Positions 24,533 to 33,000 of a stretch of DNA of 64,000 nt are shown piece after piece. Position numbers and translations under genes: made by a program. The notes under the pieces were generated by a model, which did not search any database, was not told the origin of the DNA, and saw only the letters and a program-made list of their open reading frames with translations. This DNA comes from Mariniflexile sp. AS56 (lineage in GTDB: Bacteria > Bacteroidota > Bacteroidia > Flavobacteriales > Flavobacteriaceae), in the NCBI RefSeq assembly GCF_030552475.1, contig NZ_JAUPED010000005.1, positions 62,001 to 126,000 on the forward strand, written 5' to 3'. Every line of letters begins with the position of its first letter. Position 1 is the first letter of the stretch.

Positions 24533-25631
24533 AGCACAAGAAACTGTACTTGAAATCGATTTAAAAGCCTTAAAACATAATTTTGACCATTTAAAATCGA
24601 GACTGCATAGCAACACCAAATTTATGGCCGTTGTTAAAGCCTTTGCCTATGGTAGTGACGCTTGCAACATTGCCAATTATTTACAAAACCTACCTGTAAA
24701 TTATTTTGCTGTTGCCTTTGTGCATGAGGGTATTTCTCTTAGAAAAGCAGGAATTACCAAGCCTATTTTGGTACTGCACCCACAAGCAGCTAATTTTAAT
24801 ATTTTAATTGAAAATTGTTTAGAACCTAGTATATACAACGCTAAAATTTTAAAAGAATTTATAGCAATCGCTTCCGCGGAAAAACAAAGCGACTACCCCA
24901 TTCATATTAAATTTAATACCGGTTTAAACCGTTTGGGTTTTTCTGAACAAGATGTGGATACGGTTATTTCCCAAGTAAAATCAACATCATCAGTAAAAAT
25001 AACGTCTGTTTTTTCACATTTAGCAGCTAGTGAAGATTTAAACGAACGCGACTTCACTATAAATCAAATAGAAACATTTAAAAGAATAACTGAAAATATT
25101 ACAAAACAAATTGGTTACAAACCCCTCTTACACCTTTGCAATACATCTGGCATTTTAAACTACCCCGAAGCCCATTTTGATATGGTAAGAAGCGGTATTG
25201 GCTTGTATGGTTTTGGAAATTCTGAAAAAGAAAACAAAAACTTCAAACCTATTGGTACTTTAAAAACTATTATTTCTCAAATTCATGCAATTGAAAAAGG
25301 GCAATCTGTTGGTTACAATCGCGCTTTTAAAACTGATGCTTTTTTAAGAACAGCCACATTGCCTATTGGCCATGCCGATGGTATAGGCAGGCAATACGGA
25401 AAAGGCAAGGGCTATGTTATAATTAACAACCAACGCGCTTATATTCTAGGGAATGTATGTATGGATATGATTATGGTAGACGTTACCTCGATTGATTGTA
25501 ACGAAGGTGATGAAGTAATTGTATTCGGTCCCCACGCCACAGCTGAGAATTTGGCCTTAACAGCCAACACTATTTCCTATGAACTTATTACTGGTATCTC
25601 ACAACGTGTTAAAAGATTATTCTTACAGTAA
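24525..25631 (+). CDS. alr: alanine racemase
   Basis: A 368-residue PLP enzyme making D-alanine for peptidoglycan. The PLP lysine is in [13 protein letters not shown] (about residue 39), and the catalytic tyrosine in SVGYNRAF (about 264). The PLP-phosphate pocket and dimer interface show [10 protein letters not shown] and [10 protein letters not shown]. Length fits the family. It begins inside the last codons of tdk and is followed by mscL with its own promoter. Confidence 0.95.
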   Translation: MPKAQETVLEIDLKALKHNFDHLKSRLHSNTKFMAVVKAFAYGSDACNIANYLQNLPVNYFAVAFVHEGISLRKAGITKPILVLHPQAANFNILIENCLEPSIYNAKILKEFIAIASAEKQSDYPIHIKFNTGLNRLGFSEQDVDTVISQVKSTSSVKITSVFSHLAASEDLNERDFTINQIETFKRITENITKQIGYKPLLHLCNTSGILNYPEAHFDMVRSGIGLYGFGNSEKENKNFKPIGTLKTIISQIHAIEKGQSVGYNRAFKTDAFLRTATLPIGHADGIGRQYGKGKGYVIINNQRAYILGNVCMDMIMVDVTSIDCNEGDEVIVFGPHATAENLALTANTISYELITGISQRVKRLFLQ

Positions 25632-25659
25632 ATATTAGAGCAATTACTGTTTTTTAACT

Positions 25660-25667
25660 ATTTTTGA
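25660..25667 (+). promoter_or_regulatory. promoter -7 box of mscL
   Basis: TATTTTTG, an exact TAnnTTTG match, 26 bp before the ATG at 25694. It falls inside the longer frame that opens at 25664, so that upstream start is unlikely. Confidence 0.55.
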
Positions 25668-25693
25668 CCTCAGTTAACTATAAACTTATTATT

Positions 25694-26095
25694 ATGCTAA
25701 AAGAATTTAAAGATTTTGCAATGAAGGGCAACCTTGTAGACATTGCAGTTGCTTTTGTAATGGGTGCTGCTTTTAATAAAGTTGTTACTTCATTTACTGC
25801 TGGAATTGTATCTCCATTAATAGGATTGATATTCCAATCTGACTTTAACGATTTAAAATATGTTATTACACCAGGCGTTGCTAATGAAGCAGGAGAAGTA
25901 ACTGGTGAAATTGCCGTACTATACGGAGCTTTCTTAACAAGTTTAATAGACTTTATAATTGTGGCATTCGTTATGTTCATGCTTATTAAAGGAATCAATA
26001 AAACCAAGAAAAAAGAAGCAGCGGCTCCAGCAGCACCAAAAGGACCATCTCAAGAAGAATTACTTATTCAAATTAGAGATTTACTTAAAAAATAA
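25694..26095 (+). CDS. mscL: large-conductance mechanosensitive channel
   Basis: A 133-residue channel that opens under membrane tension to release solutes. Start MLKEFKDFAMKGNLVDIAV matches the MscL N-terminus; the first pore helix is AVAFVMGAAFNKVVTSF, the second is LTSLIDFIIVAFVMFMLI, and the C-terminal helix is EELLIQIRDLLKK after a basic, Ala/Pro-rich linker. The internal ATG at 25694 is chosen over 25664 because of the family start and the promoter position. A strong terminator follows. Confidence 0.95.
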   Translation: MLKEFKDFAMKGNLVDIAVAFVMGAAFNKVVTSFTAGIVSPLIGLIFQSDFNDLKYVITPGVANEAGEVTGEIAVLYGAFLTSLIDFIIVAFVMFMLIKGINKTKKKEAAAPAAPKGPSQEELLIQIRDLLKK

Positions 26096-26133
26096 CAAAG
26101 TGTTAACTATATAACACCGTGTTATTTGTTGTT

Positions 26134-26168
26134 AAAAAGCCCTCGTTTTTAGAAAACAAGGGCTTTTT
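26134..26168 (+). terminator. terminator after mscL
   Basis: AAAAAGCCCT (26134-26143) pairs with AGGGCTTTTT (26159-26168), with an inner GTTTT/AAAAC stem, followed by a T-run. Confidence 0.9.
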
Positions 26169-26193
26169 TTCATTCTAAAAAAGAATTATTAGT

Positions 26194-26201
26194 TAATTTT
26201 G
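26194..26201 (+). promoter_or_regulatory. promoter -7 box of asd
   Basis: TAATTTTG, an exact TAnnTTTG match, 36 bp before the asd start and just after the mscL terminator. Confidence 0.5.
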
Positions 26202-26237
26202 CCTTGTAAATTTTATTGAATCTTAAAATAAATTAAA

Positions 26238-27227
26238 ATGAAAGTAGCTGTTGTTGGTGCCACTGGTATGGTAGGCGAAGTGATGCTAAAAGTTCTTGCT
26301 GAACGTAATTTCCCTGTAACTGAATTGCTTTTAGTAGCATCTGAACGTTCTGTTGGAAAAAAATTGACCTATAATAATAAAGAATATACCGTAATTGGTT
26401 TGGCTGATGCTGTGGCTGCAAAACCGCAAATCGCTATTTTCTCGGCTGGTGGAGACACCTCTTTAGAATGGGCGCCAAAATTTGCTGAAGCAGGTACTAC
26501 CGTAGTTGATAACTCTTCTGCTTGGAGAATGGACCCTACTAAGAAATTGGTGGTTCCAGAAATTAATGCACACGAATTAACTAAAGACGATAAAATTATT
26601 GCCAACCCAAATTGCTCTACTATTCAAATGGTATTAGCATTATCACAACTTCATAAAAAATACAAAATGAAACGTGTTGTGGTTTCAACTTACCAATCGG
26701 TTTCTGGAACTGGCGTTAAAGCCGTTAAACAGTTAGAAAACGAAATGGCTGGTATTGAAGGTGAAATGGCTTACCCTTACCCAATTAGCAGAAACGTATT
26801 GCCACATTGTGATGTGTTTTTAGAAAATGGGTATACCAAAGAAGAAATGAAATTGGCCAAAGAGCCACAAAAAATATTTAACGACAACAGCTTTTCAATA
26901 ACAGCTACGGCTGTTCGTGTCCCAACTTCTGGAGGTCATTCAGAAGCTGTAAACGTACAATTTGAAAACGATTTTGATTTAGCTGAAGTGAGACAACTTA
27001 TTAGCGATACTCCTGGAGTAGTTTTACAAGACAATACTGCAACAAACTCATACCCTATGCCTATTTTAGCGCATGATAAAGATGAAGTGTTTGTAGGTCG
27101 TTTACGTAGAGATGAGTCGCAACCAAACACCTTAAACATGTGGATTGTTGCTGATAACTTACGTAAAGGAGCTGCTACCAATGCGGTTCAAATTAGTGAA
27201 TATTTAATTGAAAACAACTTAGTGTAA
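26238..27227 (+). CDS. asd: aspartate-semialdehyde dehydrogenase
   Basis: A 329-residue NADPH-dependent enzyme that reduces aspartyl phosphate to aspartate semialdehyde for lysine/diaminopimelate, threonine and methionine synthesis. It has the N-terminal Rossmann motif VGATGMVGEVML, the active-site cysteine in NPNCSTIQM, the substrate/catalytic segment RVPTSGGHSEAV with the active histidine, and C-terminal dimer elements. Length is usual. It is monocistronic, with its own promoter box and terminator. Confidence 0.96.
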   Translation: MKVAVVGATGMVGEVMLKVLAERNFPVTELLLVASERSVGKKLTYNNKEYTVIGLADAVAAKPQIAIFSAGGDTSLEWAPKFAEAGTTVVDNSSAWRMDPTKKLVVPEINAHELTKDDKIIANPNCSTIQMVLALSQLHKKYKMKRVVVSTYQSVSGTGVKAVKQLENEMAGIEGEMAYPYPISRNVLPHCDVFLENGYTKEEMKLAKEPQKIFNDNSFSITATAVRVPTSGGHSEAVNVQFENDFDLAEVRQLISDTPGVVLQDNTATNSYPMPILAHDKDEVFVGRLRRDESQPNTLNMWIVADNLRKGAATNAVQISEYLIENNLV

Positions 27228-27249
27228 AACACATTAAGCCATTATATAT

Positions 27250-27281
27250 AAAGCTTCTGTATTTCGGTACAGAAGCTTTTT
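27250..27281 (+). terminator. terminator after asd
   Basis: AAAGCTTCTGTA (27250-27261) and TACAGAAGCTTT (27268-27279) form a 12-bp perfect stem with a 6-nt loop and a T-run. Confidence 0.93.
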
Positions 27282-27286
27282 TTAAT

Positions 27287-27294
27287 TATTTTTG
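27287..27294 (+). promoter_or_regulatory. promoter -7 box of prolyl oligopeptidase gene
   Basis: TATTTTTG, an exact TAnnTTTG match, 22 bp before the ATG at 27317. Confidence 0.55.
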
Positions 27295-27316
27295 GGAAAA
27301 CTGATAATTTCAATTC

Positions 27317-29464
27317 ATGAAAAAATTACTAATTCCCCTTTTTACAGCGGCCCTTTTATTTGCTTGTAAAACCGACAAAACTGAAAATAAAGCTATTATT
27401 GTGAACTACCCTCCTACAAAAACCGTTAACACTGTTGATACTTATTTCGATACTGATGTAAAAGACCCGTATCGCTGGTTAGAAGACGACCGAAGTGCAG
27501 AAACTGAAGCTTGGGTACAAGCACAAAACGAATGTGCTTCAAACTATCTAAAACAAATTCCTTATATAAATCAACTTAAAGAACGCCTTTCTAAACTTTG
27601 GAATTACGAAAAAATTGGCGCTCCGTTTACAGAAGGAGATTACACCTATTATTCTAAAAATGACGGTTTACAAAACCAAAATGTTATTTATAGAAAAAAA
27701 GGAACTGGTACCGATGAGGTGTTTATAGACCCCAACACTTTTTCTGAAAATGCAACAACATCGTTGGATGCTTTAAGCTTCACAAAAGACGGAAGCCTTT
27801 TAGCCTATTCTATTTCTGAAGGCGGTAGTGATTGGCGGAAAGTGATTGTTTTAAATACGGAAACCAAAGAACAAATTGAAGACACCTTAATTGATATTAA
27901 ATTCAGCTCCATTTCTTGGTACAAAAAAGAAGGGTTTTACTATTCGAGTTACGACAAACCAAAGGGCAGTGAACTATCAGCCAAAACCGATCAACATAAA
28001 GTTTATTACCATAAACTCGGCACCCCTCAAAGTGAAGACAGCCTTATTTATGGAGGAAAACCAGAAGAAAAACACAGGTATATTTCCACCAGTGTGACAG
28101 AGGATAATCGGTTTTTAATCATCTACCCACGTATTTCAACCTCTGGAAGGAAGCTTTTTATAAAAGATTTATCTGCTAAAAACAGCAAGTTCGTTGCCAT
28201 TTTAAATCACACAGATAGCGACTCATACATTATTGAAAATGAAGGCAGTAAACTATTTATTGTAACCAACCTAAACGCCCCTAATAAAAAAATAGTCTCG
28301 GTAGATGCTTCTAACCCAACTCCTGAACATTGGGTAGATGTGATTCCAGAAACTGAATTTGTACTAAACCCTTCAAAAGGAAGTGGCTATTTCTTTGCAA
28401 ATTATATGGTCGATGCCATTTCAAAAGTAAAACAATACGATTACCAAGGTACTTTTATTAGAGACATCGAACTTCCAGGATTGGGGACTGCCGATGGTTT
28501 TAAAAGCAAATCGAAAGATGAGGTTTTGTATTATATATTTACTAATTATAATACCCCTTCAAACATTTACGAACTAAACCCAGAAACGGGTGAAACCGCT
28601 TTATTTTGGGAACCAAGTATTGAATTTAATAGTGATGCTTACGAAAGCAACCAAGTGTTCTACACGTCTAAAGATGGCACTAAAATCCCTATGATGATAA
28701 CCCATAAAAAGGGGCTTAAATTGGATGGAACAAACCCAACAATACTTTATGCATATGGCGGATTCAATATTAGCTTAACGCCGTCTTTTAGTATTACCAA
28801 TGCCATTTGGATGGAACAAGGCGGTATTTTAGCAGTTCCAAATTTACGTGGTGGTGGTGAATATGGCAAGAAATGGCACGATGCAGGGACACAATTAAAA
28901 AAACAAAATGTCTTTGACGACTTTATCGCTGCCGCGGAATACTTATTTACGAAACAATATACTACATCAAATTATTTAGCGATTCGCGGAGGCTCTAACG
29001 GCGGTTTGCTTGTTGGAGCTGTTATGACGCAACGCCCCGATTTAGCTCAAGTAGCGTTGCCTGCTGTAGGCGTTTTAGATATGTTGCGTTACCACACCTT
29101 CACCGCTGGAGCGGGTTGGGCGTATGATTATGGGACAGCGGAAGATTCTAAAGAAATGTTTGAGTATCTTAAAAACTACTCTCCCGTACATAACGTAAAA
29201 ACAGGAGTACACTATCCTGCAACTTTAATTACTACTGGCGACCACGACGACCGTGTTGTACCAGCCCACAGTTTTAAGTTTGCAGCCGAATTACAAAATA
29301 AACAAACAGGCACCAACCCAACACTTATTCGCATTGAAACCGACGCAGGTCATGGCGCAGGTACCCCTGTTAGTAAAACTATTGAGCAATACGCCGATAT
29401 ATTTGGATTTACACTTTTTAATATGGGCATTCAAGAATTGCCAACAAATACCCATAAAAACTAA
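27317..29464 (+). CDS. prolyl oligopeptidase (S9A), lipoprotein
   Basis: A 715-residue serine peptidase that cleaves short peptides after proline. The leader MKKLLIPLFTAALLFACKT ends in a lipobox (LLFAC), so it is a lipoprotein, probably periplasmic or outer-membrane. Residues about 30-430 form the seven-bladed propeller lid; the alpha/beta hydrolase domain follows with YAYGGFNISL, the nucleophile in GGSNGGLLV, the aspartate in DHDDRVVP and the histidine in DAGHGAG. Length is as expected for prolyl endopeptidase. Confidence 0.94.
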   Translation: MKKLLIPLFTAALLFACKTDKTENKAIIVNYPPTKTVNTVDTYFDTDVKDPYRWLEDDRSAETEAWVQAQNECASNYLKQIPYINQLKERLSKLWNYEKIGAPFTEGDYTYYSKNDGLQNQNVIYRKKGTGTDEVFIDPNTFSENATTSLDALSFTKDGSLLAYSISEGGSDWRKVIVLNTETKEQIEDTLIDIKFSSISWYKKEGFYYSSYDKPKGSELSAKTDQHKVYYHKLGTPQSEDSLIYGGKPEEKHRYISTSVTEDNRFLIIYPRISTSGRKLFIKDLSAKNSKFVAILNHTDSDSYIIENEGSKLFIVTNLNAPNKKIVSVDASNPTPEHWVDVIPETEFVLNPSKGSGYFFANYMVDAISKVKQYDYQGTFIRDIELPGLGTADGFKSKSKDEVLYYIFTNYNTPSNIYELNPETGETALFWEPSIEFNSDAYESNQVFYTSKDGTKIPMMITHKKGLKLDGTNPTILYAYGGFNISLTPSFSITNAIWMEQGGILAVPNLRGGGEYGKKWHDAGTQLKKQNVFDDFIAAAEYLFTKQYTTSNYLAIRGGSNGGLLVGAVMTQRPDLAQVALPAVGVLDMLRYHTFTAGAGWAYDYGTAEDSKEMFEYLKNYSPVHNVKTGVHYPATLITTGDHDDRVVPAHSFKFAAELQNKQTGTNPTLIRIETDAGHGAGTPVSKTIEQYADIFGFTLFNMGIQELPTNTHKN

Positions 29465-29477
29465 ATAATACTATATA

Positions 29478-29537
29478 GTCTCTTCATGAGCGGTCAAGAA
29501 CAGTTTTAAAAAACATCTCGACTGCTCCCGAGGAGAC
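29478..29537. repeat. long imperfect hairpin before ABC ATPase gene
   Basis: Arms at 29478-29495 and 29520-29537 pair at 16 of 18 positions (two as G-U), with one 2-nt internal mismatch and a 24-nt loop. There is no strong T-run, so it is not a typical terminator. It lies 12 bp before the ATG at 29550 and may act as a structured leader or be a dispersed element. Confidence 0.6.
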
Positions 29538-29549
29538 CTTTATCATTTT

Positions 29550-30464
29550 ATGCTACAAGTAAACAACCTCACATTTCAATATAAAAAGAAACCTGTTTTA
29601 AAGAATATTAGTTTCACCGTTAAACCAGGTGAACATTATTCTATTATTGGTGAAAGTGGTTCTGGAAAAAGCACCCTTTTAAAATTGATTTATGGGACGT
29701 ACGATTTAAAGGAAGGGCATATTTTTTGGAAAGACCAGGAAATATTAGGCCCTAAACACAAGCTTATTATTGGCCCAGAGTACATGAAATACGTGGCTCA
29801 AGAATTTGATTTAATGCCTTTCATTACGGTTGCAGAAAATATTGGCGCCTATCTTTCTAATTTTTATCCTGAAGAAAAACAAGCACGTATCAACGAGCTT
29901 TTGGATGTGGTGGAACTACAAGCTTATGCACATACTAAAGCTAAAGAATTAAGTGGCGGCCAAAAGCAACGTGTTGCTATTGCGAAAGCCATTGCAAAAC
30001 AACCCGAGGTTTTACTATTGGATGAGCCTTTTAGCCATATTGATAATTTTAAGAAACAATCGTTACGTCGCAGTCTTTTTAAATATTTAAAAGAAAAGCA
30101 AATTACCTGTATTGTAGCTACACATGATAAAGATGATGTCCTCTCTTTTTCAGACCACATGATGGTCTTACACGACACTAAAATTATAGCCGAAAACACA
30201 CCTGCAGAACTTTATAAAAACCCAGAAAACAAATTAATTGCTTCTTTTTTTGATGAATTCAATATCATCGAAAATTATGGAATTGTGTATGCTAATCAAC
30301 TTAAAATAGTTGAAAATTCAAACTTAAAAGCAACTGTAAAACAATCCTATTTTAAAGGGAACTACTATTTAATTGAAGCGGATTTGGATGGAAACATCGT
30401 ATTTTTTGAGCATGATTCCAATTTAGAAGAAGGTCTAAATATGTGTCTTTCCGTATTAAAATAA
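29550..30464 (+). CDS. ABC transporter ATP-binding protein with C-terminal extension
   Basis: A 304-residue ATPase. Walker A is GESGSGKSTLLK (about 36-47), Q-loop VAQEFDLMPF, signature LSGGQKQRVAIAKA, Walker B VLLLDEPFSHID and H-loop ATHDKDD. The nucleotide-binding domain ends near residue 230; the last 70 residues form a small extra domain (IENYGIVYANQLKIV onward), as in importers with regulatory tails. No permease gene is adjacent, so the partner and substrate are unknown. Good ABC assignment, poor function assignment. Confidence 0.85.
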   Translation: MLQVNNLTFQYKKKPVLKNISFTVKPGEHYSIIGESGSGKSTLLKLIYGTYDLKEGHIFWKDQEILGPKHKLIIGPEYMKYVAQEFDLMPFITVAENIGAYLSNFYPEEKQARINELLDVVELQAYAHTKAKELSGGQKQRVAIAKAIAKQPEVLLLDEPFSHIDNFKKQSLRRSLFKYLKEKQITCIVATHDKDDVLSFSDHMMVLHDTKIIAENTPAELYKNPENKLIASFFDEFNIIENYGIVYANQLKIVENSNLKATVKQSYFKGNYYLIEADLDGNIVFFEHDSNLEEGLNMCLSVLK

Positions 30465-30465
30465 T

Positions 30466-30927
30466 TTAAAACACGTTTAGTATTTTAAATTGTTGATCTC
30501 TAAAAGAAACTGTGTCTTCAAGCGTTTTTCCCATAAGTAATAGCCCAATTGGGGTATTGGGTGAAATCGCATAAAACACTTCATGATCAACTTTTAATTC
30601 ACCTGCACTAATAGCAATAAAATAATTGCTTTTATTGGTATAAACCACAGAGCCTAAACCTATGAATGCTGACGTATTAGAAACATCTATTTTAGATACG
30701 TGTTCCTTTATTTTTTGAATTTCGGCTAATTGATTTCCCGCCTTTTCACGCTCCAATTGCAGCATCGCTCTGCCTGTTTCATGCTTATCACCAGCACTAC
30801 TTTTAGTTTCAGAGGTTAAAGATTCTTGAATCTCGTTAATCGTATTTTGAATGCTGCGAAATCTATTGTCAACAAAATCGACACACAGTGCATACAGCCT
30901 TTCTTTAATTTTTAAATTTAACGCCAT
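30466..30927 (-). CDS. GreA/GreB-like transcription factor domain protein
   Basis: A 153-residue protein from the ATG at 30927 (MALNLKIKERLYALC), which lies 2 bp after the mtgA stop; the further-upstream ATG at 30978 would overlap mtgA by 49 bp. Residues 1-75 form the helical hairpin-like part (IQNTINEIQESLTSET, EREKAGNQLAEIQKI); the rest is the FKBP-like GreA/B C-terminal domain (IGLGSVVYTNKSNYFIA, then YAISPNTPIGLLLMGK). GreA rescues stalled RNA polymerase; whether this diverged copy keeps that role, or only binds polymerase, is open. Confidence 0.83.
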   Translation of the reverse strand: MALNLKIKERLYALCVDFVDNRFRSIQNTINEIQESLTSETKSSAGDKHETGRAMLQLEREKAGNQLAEIQKIKEHVSKIDVSNTSAFIGLGSVVYTNKSNYFIAISAGELKVDHEVFYAISPNTPIGLLLMGKTLEDTVSFRDQQFKILNVF

Positions 30928-30929
30928 CT

Positions 30930-31613
30930 TTAATCGTATTTTAAAGGGCCAAAAAAGCGCATTTGGCGTGTTATCCAATTCTTTCTACCTTGAATATAAT
31001 TGGTTGCAGGATTTGCTCTGTATCGTAACGGATTAGGTAAAATAGCAGCAATAGCAGCAGCTTCTTGTTGACGTAAATTGGATGCCGGTCTTTTAAACCA
31101 ATGTTGCGCTGCCGCTTCAGCACCATAAATACCGTTCCCCATTTCAATACTGTTTAAATAGACTTCCATGATGCGTTCCTTCGACCAAATTAATTCGATT
31201 AGAAACGTAAAATAAGCCTCCAAACCTTTACGCAACCAACTGCGGTGCGGCCACAAAAAAACGTTCTTAGCCGTTTGTTGACTTATGGTACTTGCTCCCC
31301 TAGTACGTTTTCCTTTTTTATTAAATTCAATGGCTTTTTCTATGGCTTTCATATCAAACCCATAATGGTTTAAAAAATTTTGGTCTTCACTACTAATAAC
31401 GGCTAGTTGCAGGTTTTTTGAAATATTATCTATAGATTCCCAATCGTGTTTCCACACCAAATCTTTACCATCCATTTTTTGCTCGACAGTACGAATAACC
31501 ATTAATGGCGTAACCACAACGGGCACCCACTTATATATAACCACCAAACCTATTGAAATCGCAAAAAACCAAAGGAAACTTTTATATAAAAATCTAAATA
31601 TTTTTCTAAACAT
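30930..31613 (-). CDS. mtgA: monofunctional peptidoglycan glycosyltransferase
   Basis: A 227-residue GT51 enzyme that polymerises lipid II into glycan strands, with no transpeptidase domain. It has an N-terminal membrane helix (about 10-30, FLWFFAISIGLVVIYKW), the catalytic Glu in SSEDQNFLNHYGFD, the second motif RGASTISQQTAKN, and KERIMEVYLNSIEMGNGIYG with the second catalytic Glu. Length matches MtgA. Its start is 1 bp after the stop of the FAD oxidoreductase gene, and the GreA-like gene follows 2 bp after its stop. Confidence 0.94.
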   Translation of the reverse strand: MFRKIFRFLYKSFLWFFAISIGLVVIYKWVPVVVTPLMVIRTVEQKMDGKDLVWKHDWESIDNISKNLQLAVISSEDQNFLNHYGFDMKAIEKAIEFNKKGKRTRGASTISQQTAKNVFLWPHRSWLRKGLEAYFTFLIELIWSKERIMEVYLNSIEMGNGIYGAEAAAQHWFKRPASNLRQQEAAAIAAILPNPLRYRANPATNYIQGRKNWITRQMRFFGPLKYD

Positions 31614-31614
31614 A

Positions 31615-32727
31615 TTATGCTATTAATTCTGCTAATTCTTTACCAACTAAACTTCCAATGGCAATTCCCATACCACCTAATTTTACGCCGCAATATACGT
31701 GATTACTCAATGGTTTTACAATTGTATTTTTTTGTTTTCCAACGCCCATAATACCACTCCATCGTTGTTCAATTTCAAAAGAAGTTTCAGGTAAAATGAT
31801 GGTTTTTAACAAGTGTTCTAATTTATTCTGAATGATTTCTGTTTCTGCAAATTCGGTCGTTTCTTCCCCTTTAAAATCAAGGTTTCTGCCACCTCCTAGC
31901 AAAATACGATCATCTATATTCCTAAAATAATAATACCCTTTATCTAAATGAAAAGTCCCTTTTATAAGAAGATTTTTAATGGGTTTTGTTATAAGTACTT
32001 GCGCCCGTGCTGGTTTCACGATTTCTGCAATAAGTTGAGATGCAAAACCGTTGGTGGCAATAAATAATTTGGATGAAGAAAACTCGACAGCATTCGTTTT
32101 TATTTTAACGGAATTACTGGCTTCTGAAAAACCTTCAACCGTTATGTTATTTAGAATTTTAACACCTGCTGTTTGTACTTTTAGAAGCAATCCTTCCATC
32201 ATAGCTCCCGTATCAATTTGCGCTTCAAACTGATTAAAAACATACTGTTCTTTAATATTTTTAAAATGAAAATGATTCGACTTTACACTAAAAACTTCTT
32301 TTCTGAATATAGGCTGAAGCAAATTATTGATATCTACTCGTTTTGAAAGACAGGTTTCAAACAGCATATCATCCTTTAAAAACAGCTCATAGCCCCCATT
32401 ATTTTGGTAGTTTATAGCTGCATCACCCAAAGTATCTCTTAGCAACTGGAGCCCCTTTACGCGCTTTTCTACCAATTGAATTACTTGGTCTTCAGAATGT
32501 GTTTTTAAATCGTCTAGTAGTTCGCTAAGACTACCAAAACAAGCAAATCCCGCGTTTTTTGTGCTAGCTCCTTGTGGCAACATGCCTTTTTCTAAGATGA
32601 CTATTTTAGCTTTTGGAAATTGTTCTTTTAACCGCAAGGCACAACTTAGGCCCACAATACCACTGCCAACAATAGTGAAATCTACGTTGGTAAACCATGA
32701 TTTTATTTCCCAATAAGAGAGATTCAT
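31615..32727 (-). CDS. FAD-dependent oxidoreductase (DAO family)
   Basis: A 370-residue D-amino-acid-oxidase-like flavoprotein. The N-terminal dinucleotide motif is FTIVGSGIVGLSCALRL (about 16-32), followed by the second FAD motif KIVILEKGMLPQGAST. The C-terminal end has GVKLGGMGIAIGSLVGKELA, typical of DAO proteins. Such enzymes oxidise amines or amino acids, but the substrate is not readable from sequence. It is the first of three tightly packed genes (DAO, mtgA, greA-like). Confidence 0.85.
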   Translation of the reverse strand: MNLSYWEIKSWFTNVDFTIVGSGIVGLSCALRLKEQFPKAKIVILEKGMLPQGASTKNAGFACFGSLSELLDDLKTHSEDQVIQLVEKRVKGLQLLRDTLGDAAINYQNNGGYELFLKDDMLFETCLSKRVDINNLLQPIFRKEVFSVKSNHFHFKNIKEQYVFNQFEAQIDTGAMMEGLLLKVQTAGVKILNNITVEGFSEASNSVKIKTNAVEFSSSKLFIATNGFASQLIAEIVKPARAQVLITKPIKNLLIKGTFHLDKGYYYFRNIDDRILLGGGRNLDFKGEETTEFAETEIIQNKLEHLLKTIILPETSFEIEQRWSGIMGVGKQKNTIVKPLSNHVYCGVKLGGMGIAIGSLVGKELAELIA

Positions 32728-32790
32728 TTCGTTTTTGAATTCTTGTTACTTGTAAAAATAGTGAAATAATGATATGAATGTGTGTTTTGT

Positions 32791-32920
32791 GTTAAGGATA
32801 GAAGCGGCATCCTTTTTAAAATAGGGTAGTAATTAACATGTTTGGACAACCATTTAACAGATTGCCTCGTTCTTAGTGCTCGCAAGGACCTTTTAAAAAG
32901 ATATAGCGGATAGCCTGACT
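32791..32920 (+). repeat. dispersed intergenic repeat, copy B
   Basis: Reads GTTAAGGATAGAAGCGGC, ATCCTTTTTAAA, a variable centre, GTTCTTAGTGCTCGCAA, TTTTAAAAAGATATAGCGG and ATAGCCTGAC. The T- and A-rich arms are complementary. It fills the gap between the oxidoreductase and accC. Copies A (12139) and C (41771) are homologous. An apparent ORF on the minus strand here is not credible. Confidence 0.8.
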
Positions 32921-32957
32921 TTTGCTTTTCCTTAAAAAAAAGCAAAAGGAACACCAT

Positions 32958-32990
32958 AAAAAAACTCCGAAATTGCTTCCGGAGTTTTTA
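32958..32990. terminator. bidirectional terminator after accC
   Basis: AAAACTCCG (32961-32969) and CGGAGTTTT (32980-32988) with A- and T-runs on either side; on the minus strand it ends the accC operon. Confidence 0.85.
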
Positions 32991-33000
32991 GTATTTTTAT

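Noticed and set aside
30928-30978. upstream start for the GreA-like gene
   Set aside because: It would overlap mtgA by 49 bp and add residues without family support; the ATG at 30927 fits the spacing.
32724-32957. 77-residue minus-strand ORF
   Set aside because: It lies across dispersed repeat copy B and the accC terminator side; its composition does not look like protein and it has no family resemblance.
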